Positions 59,897 through 64,000 of a stretch of DNA of 64,000 nt are shown in pieces; the stretch's first letter is position 1; each line of letters starts with the position of its first letter. The stretch is from contig CAJNOJ010000187.1 of assembly GCA_905250025.1 (NCBI GenBank), positions 62,001-126,000 on the forward strand, given 5' to 3'. The notes below the pieces were generated by a model. It did not search any database. It saw only the letters and a list, made by a program, of their open reading frames with translations, and was not told the origin of the DNA. This DNA comes from Adineta ricciae. Lineage: Eukaryota; Rotifera; Eurotatoria; Adinetida; Adinetidae. The position numbers and the translations under genes were made by a program.

Positions 59897-62198
59897 ATGG
59901 ATTATTCAATTGTCTCCTATATTCTTATCATACTTATTCAACTAACTTACACCTTCGAATTCGATGATGATCATGATGACGATAGACAGCTGGTCCTACA
60001 ATCATGTAAGTATGATTTTTGATCGAGATTATCTAACGAGTATTCGGAAAAAGAAGACAAATAATTAGTGAAGTTTGCGACACCTCACGAATAAACAATT
60101 CTTTTCGAAGTATTGTTTATAGTATATATCTTGCATAATCCTCTCTCGCGATATCCTATCATAGATTATCCAATTCATCGAACTACTATTATCTTAGCGA
60201 CCAGATGAGATAAATCTAATGATTAGATTTGATTACCCTCGTTTGTCTTTGTGTAGAAATGATTGTTTATGCATACTGATGTATCGGAACGATTTTTGAA
60301 ATTTTTTTTTTCATCTCATCAACAATCTGTCGCGAATCATTATCGATAACATTCTTTAATGAGCCAAGGTTGAAATAATGAATATTCATATTTGACTTCT
60401 TTTTTTTATTATTAATGATTGTTACGTGAAATACTCGTAATATGTTTTCGATATTACTCGAATGTGTATACAAAAGGAAACGATTGTGATTTGTCAATGT
60501 CGATACGTTGTTGTGCGCATAGGGAAAGAAATTATATGACAACAGTTGCACATCGAGAGAAAGGGAAAGATCGATGTACTTCTTCTGATCGGATGAAGTA
60601 TTTTTTTTCCTTTGAATTTCTCTGTTCCTTGAATCTGATGTCATTATGTTGTATTCTATCGAATAGTATCATTAATTGAATGATTTTTTCCTTTTCTCAA
60701 GGTTAATCGATGTTTTGACATGAGAAAATATCGTTCGTGGCGGTTCGATTTCGAGTCGAAAGATGTTATATAAGATTGAAATGTTTCGTAATTTTCGAAG
60801 TATGAATTTTGTCCAAGAAGAAAAGGATAATGAAAGTCGTAGGACTATAATTTTCGATAATAACTAGTGTTTTGTTTAGCTTTACCAATATCGGAGCCGA
60901 TTCATCATTTAACTTCATCTGTATTCGATACTTTATATCAATCGAATGTAACATTTACATCATTTCTGTTTCCTGATCAAACAATTAATCTGGACAGTCT
61001 CGGAATCTCAAGTATTGATCCAGATGCGTTTATAAATAGTCCAGTACCGATAACAACAATCATTTTATCGGCCAATTATCTTTCCGATCTCCCGGATGAC
61101 GTTTTTCATACATTTAGTTCAACATTGATCAATCTCAATCTTCAATACAATCAATTTCATTCGTTAAGAAAGAGTTCGTTTCTCCGACATTTAGAATTTC
61201 TTCGTACACTTGACTTAAGTAAAAACCAATTCGATGAATTACATAAACAAGACTTTACAGGTTTAAAACGCTTAGAAACATTAATCTTACGCGAAAATAA
61301 ACTAACCAATCTATCGCCTGCTCTCTTTATTCGTTGTCGAACAATCACGACACTCGATCTTTCAGATAATCAAATCTCTCACATTGACCCAAACGCCTTC
61401 CGTTCATTGTATCGTTTGAAAATTCTCCTTCTCAGCAACAATCCGTTAAGGCAACGTTCATTAACAACTCACCTGTTAGAACCGCTGAAAAACCTCGAAT
61501 ATTTCGATCTTGAAAACACTCAACTCGACGATCTTCCTCCTTTTTTGTTCATCTCGAATCAACGCTTACAATCAATTAAATTACGACGGAATAATTTCCA
61601 AACCGCCTTATCTGATTCTACTCATAGTTTACAACGAACATTCTGTCGTGCACATTCGTTAATTGAAATCGATCTTGTTAGCACACATCTGCGTACATTA
61701 GATGTTTGTACTTACGATCAACTTCCATCATTACGACGATTGTATTTAATGAACAATCCGTTGCATTGTTCGTGCGATCTATTTTATTTGAAATATGGAG
61801 ACATTTACCGGGTTTTAGTCACAGACGATAATGAAAATATCGATTTGTATCTCGATCGATGGATTTCAAGGCCAGAGCTTCGCCGTCATTTGGAGAAATC
61901 TCATGCGCGTGGTGATTTCCATCGTTTACCGATTGAACTCTCGTTATTCGCACGATGTGCAACACCGAAACAATGGTTCGGTCGAGAAGTGGGAAATATA
62001 TCAGGAATATTCACTCAATGTCAACAACGATGGTTAATGATTGAAGAAGAATGTCATAATTATTGTCAATTCGATACGACAAGTTCAACTTCCACAGTGA
62101 CACTCGACGAATTAACATCAGATTTCCATCAAACATTTGTTCATACGTATTTTATTCGATTATATGTATTTGTTCTTTCGTTTTTGTTCATGAACTAA
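59897..62198 (+). CDS. Secreted or GPI-anchored leucine-rich-repeat protein
   Basis: Exon 1 (59897-60005) encodes a signal peptide (MDYSIVSYILIILIQLTYTF) and an acidic stretch. After an 874-bp intron, exon 2 (60880-62198) completes 475 aa; exon 2 has no usable ATG near its start, which is why the distant first exon is required. There are about eight LRRs (FLRTLDLSKNQFDELHKQDF, TITTLDLSDNQISHIDPNAF, RLKILLLSNNPL). An LRRCT cap follows with LYLMNNPLHCSCDLFYLKYG and downstream Cys (FARCATPK, FTQCQQ). The end is hydrophobic (YFIRLYVFVLSFLFMN), suggesting GPI addition or a C-terminal anchor. This class mediates extracellular recognition; the partner is unknown. AATAAA occurs near 62272. Confidence 0.8.
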
Positions 62199-62355
62199 CT
62201 TTCCGGTGATGTTTTTCTTGCGATAGTATTTTTCTACTAGTTATATATTTTGTTTGTGACTAGTGACTTGAATAAAACGAGCATTGTGCTCGAAAGAAAA
62301 CCGAATTTTTTCGCGCTTTGTCTCATCAAACATTTCATTTTCTTCACAAACAATT

Positions 62356-63003
62356 ATGAAATTGACTATTTTTTTTTCTATAATTTTTATGAGTTTTATT
62401 GGAAGTTATTCACTGTACATGATTTCTGATCAGACGACGACAATAGCAAAGCTAAAGAAGAATACTATGATCGAGCAAGAACCGAATGTGGCCACTTATT
62501 TGGATATTATTATTTCTGAGCAAAACATCATCGTATCGAATAGGACACAAAACTTCTCGCAAGTAGACGAAGCTGAAAACGATCCTGAAGATACACATGT
62601 ACAATCCTATATTCGTATATTATTGGATCGAATTGATTCAGTACAGAGCTCGAATCAAGTTCGATTCGCACATGTATTGATGATGAAATTTAAGATGATT
62701 TTCTTTGGATTTAGATTACAAATGTGGATAATCGGAAACAGTTCTTATTTCAAAACATAATTGAATTAGATTCGAAACAAACAGCGATTGTTATCTCCTT
62801 AATCACGAGCTGTATTGTAACTTTTCTGGCGATAGTTTTGTAAGTTATTTTTGGTGCTATATTCTAAAATTCAAAAAAAAAGTTTCTTCAGGATGTTTCA
62901 TCGTTCACGCCGACAGCGAAATAAATTTCACATCACTCGATTTGGCTCTCTATTAGTCAACAACGAAAACAAAAAACACGAAATGATAAAATTACTCTCC
63001 TAA
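62356..63003 (+). CDS. Type I membrane protein of unknown family
   Basis: Three exons (62356-62658, 62715-62839, 62892-63003) give 179 aa. A signal peptide (MKLTIFFSIIFMSFIGSYSL) is followed by an extracellular part of about 105 residues with possible N-glycosylation sites (NRTQ, NFSQ) and many acids. Then comes a membrane helix (TAIVISLITSCIVTFLAIVL) and a short basic cytoplasmic tail (MFHRSRRQRNKFH...). No domain was recognised. It lies 157 bp after the LRR gene on the same strand; a functional link is only a guess. Confidence 0.6.
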
Positions 63004-63218
63004 TTTGACTTTTATTAATCGATAGGAACTGTTTGTTGAGATATATTAATAAAAGTTTTCCATTGATAAGAGTGACATCTAGATTCTGCGTACATTACTG
63101 GTAAAATTATGGTTTGTCCAAGTTAGTTTTAGGAGAGGAAAAGTGACTTGATCCATTGTCGATGTAAAATACCTATGACGATGTGACGTGTTGTCTTTTT
63201 CTAAACGCTTTTGTCTAC

Positions 63219-64000
63219 ATGGCATCAACATCTCATACGCCTTTTTATTCAAATCTATCCTTATGTGTTTATATTGGCAACAGCACATCGATTAATGAAA
63301 GCATTTTGTTAAGTTATTGTTCACAATTTGGATCGATTGTTACGTATTGGTTTCCCAAAGAGAAATTTTGTGATTTTCATCTGATTGAATTCGCTGATTA
63401 TGAACAACTGACGAATTTTCTTCGAATACCCAATCATAAACTCGACAGATATACTCTCGAGGTGAAATTATATAAACATATTTTAATGAATCATGATGAA
63501 CTGAATCTCGATCGGAAATTTTACATTGGACCGATAAGAACTCAAAACGATATCCATCGAATCATCGAGTTTTACCAAAAAATCGATCCGACAATGCAAT
63601 ATTTCCTGTCAAAACAGAATGAAGAAGATTATTTGTTATTAGAATTTGCTACACGACAATCAATTTCACGAATATTCGACAGAAATCTTATTCCAAATCT
63701 GAATGAACATCGAAAACTATGTCTATCTAAACCATTTCATCCAAAACAACTTGTTAATAAAATAATTTCAATGAATGACAAAACAAATCAGATACACGTT
63801 CATGGATTAACATCAAAGATTACCGATGAGATATTAATGTAAGACTAAAAAGCCAGTTTTTTCCTTTTTACATTTCTTCATTTTAGAAATTTCTTTCATA
63901 AACGAACACCTCTCATTGCTTGTTATATATTTCCGAAAGATCCAACTTGTGCTGTAGTTGAATTTTCCGATGAAAAAACCGTTCGACAAGTTCTTGATAT
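63219..64000 (+). CDS. Divergent RRM-type RNA-binding protein, N-terminal part
   Basis: Exon 1 (63219-63838) and exon 2 (from 63887) are in frame, and the second runs off the window. At least two RRM-like folds are visible. Residues about 12-65 have an RNP2-like LCVYIGNSTSINESILLSYC and an RNP1-like region FCDFHLIEFADYEQLTNFLR. A later one begins QIHVHGLTSKITDEIL and continues CAVVEFSDEKTVRQVLD. A middle unit (RKFYIGPIRTQNDIHRIIEF...DYLLLEFATRQSISRIF) is similar, making three units in tandem. RNP aromatic residues are poorly kept, so some units may bind protein rather than RNA. The in-frame non-ATG codons before 63219 were not used. Confidence 0.6.

Overview
The window is nuclear DNA of an animal: AT-rich, intron-dense, with canonical GT-AG introns mostly 47-90 bp long and orthologues of metazoan genes (MEK, Vav, enkurin, NDST, VMP1, AMSH, SAFB, hnRNP M, NDUFAF3, insulin-like peptides). 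The compact introns, a B-box variant of the CLHCNRRLC type and closely packed same-strand gene pairs with acceptor-like sites before the second ATG suggest a rotifer, probably bdelloid. That is inference; no marker here proves the taxon. Most exon structures below were assembled by hand by following reading frame across GT-AG introns.

Layout. 1-6.8 kb: the 3' end of a neuronal-calcium-sensor EF-hand gene, a GT32-type Golgi glycosyltransferase, a B-box protein with a possible eIF5/eIF4G W2-like C-terminus, and a small unknown gene on the minus strand. 6.8-10.2 kb is mostly non-coding. 10.2-17 kb: a three-Ig GPI-anchored lachesin/IgLON-like protein, MAP2K1/2 (minus), and an acidic protein with SUMO-interaction-like motifs. 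17.2-21.5 kb: a 14-finger C2H2 protein with a CtBP-binding PLDLS motif (minus), preceded by 3.7 kb of simple-sequence-rich non-coding DNA. 25.2-31.5 kb: a SAFB/SLTM-like SAP-RRM protein (minus), then a tiny membrane protein and enkurin sharing a 42-bp head-to-head interval. 32.2-37 kb: hnRNP M/MYEF2 (minus) lying 68 bp downstream of a secreted S9 prolyl-oligopeptidase-family enzyme. 37.3-42.5 kb: Vav. 42.9-44.6 kb: a PAAT/C10orf88-like protein.

44.9-47.0 kb holds two tandem insulin-like peptide genes that share an unusual N-terminal module with an extra conserved cysteine pair. 49.1-50.5 kb: VMP1 (minus). 51.1-58.1 kb: LURP-one/LOR protein, AMSH deubiquitinase, heparan sulfate N-deacetylase/N-sulfotransferase and NDUFAF3, all on the plus strand. 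59.4-64 kb: a possible small membrane protein, a secreted LRR protein, a type I membrane protein of unknown family, and the start of a divergent RRM protein that runs off the window.

The main leads are the insulin-like pair with the extra cysteine module and three same-strand pairs (29, 40 and 68 nt between stop and next ATG) with a pyrimidine-rich AG site just before the second ATG, as expected for operons resolved by spliced-leader trans-splicing. Others are the nearly intronless S9 peptidase (possible horizontal transfer), a MEK with Thr in place of the second activation-loop Ser, and a Vav lacking its C-terminal SH3.
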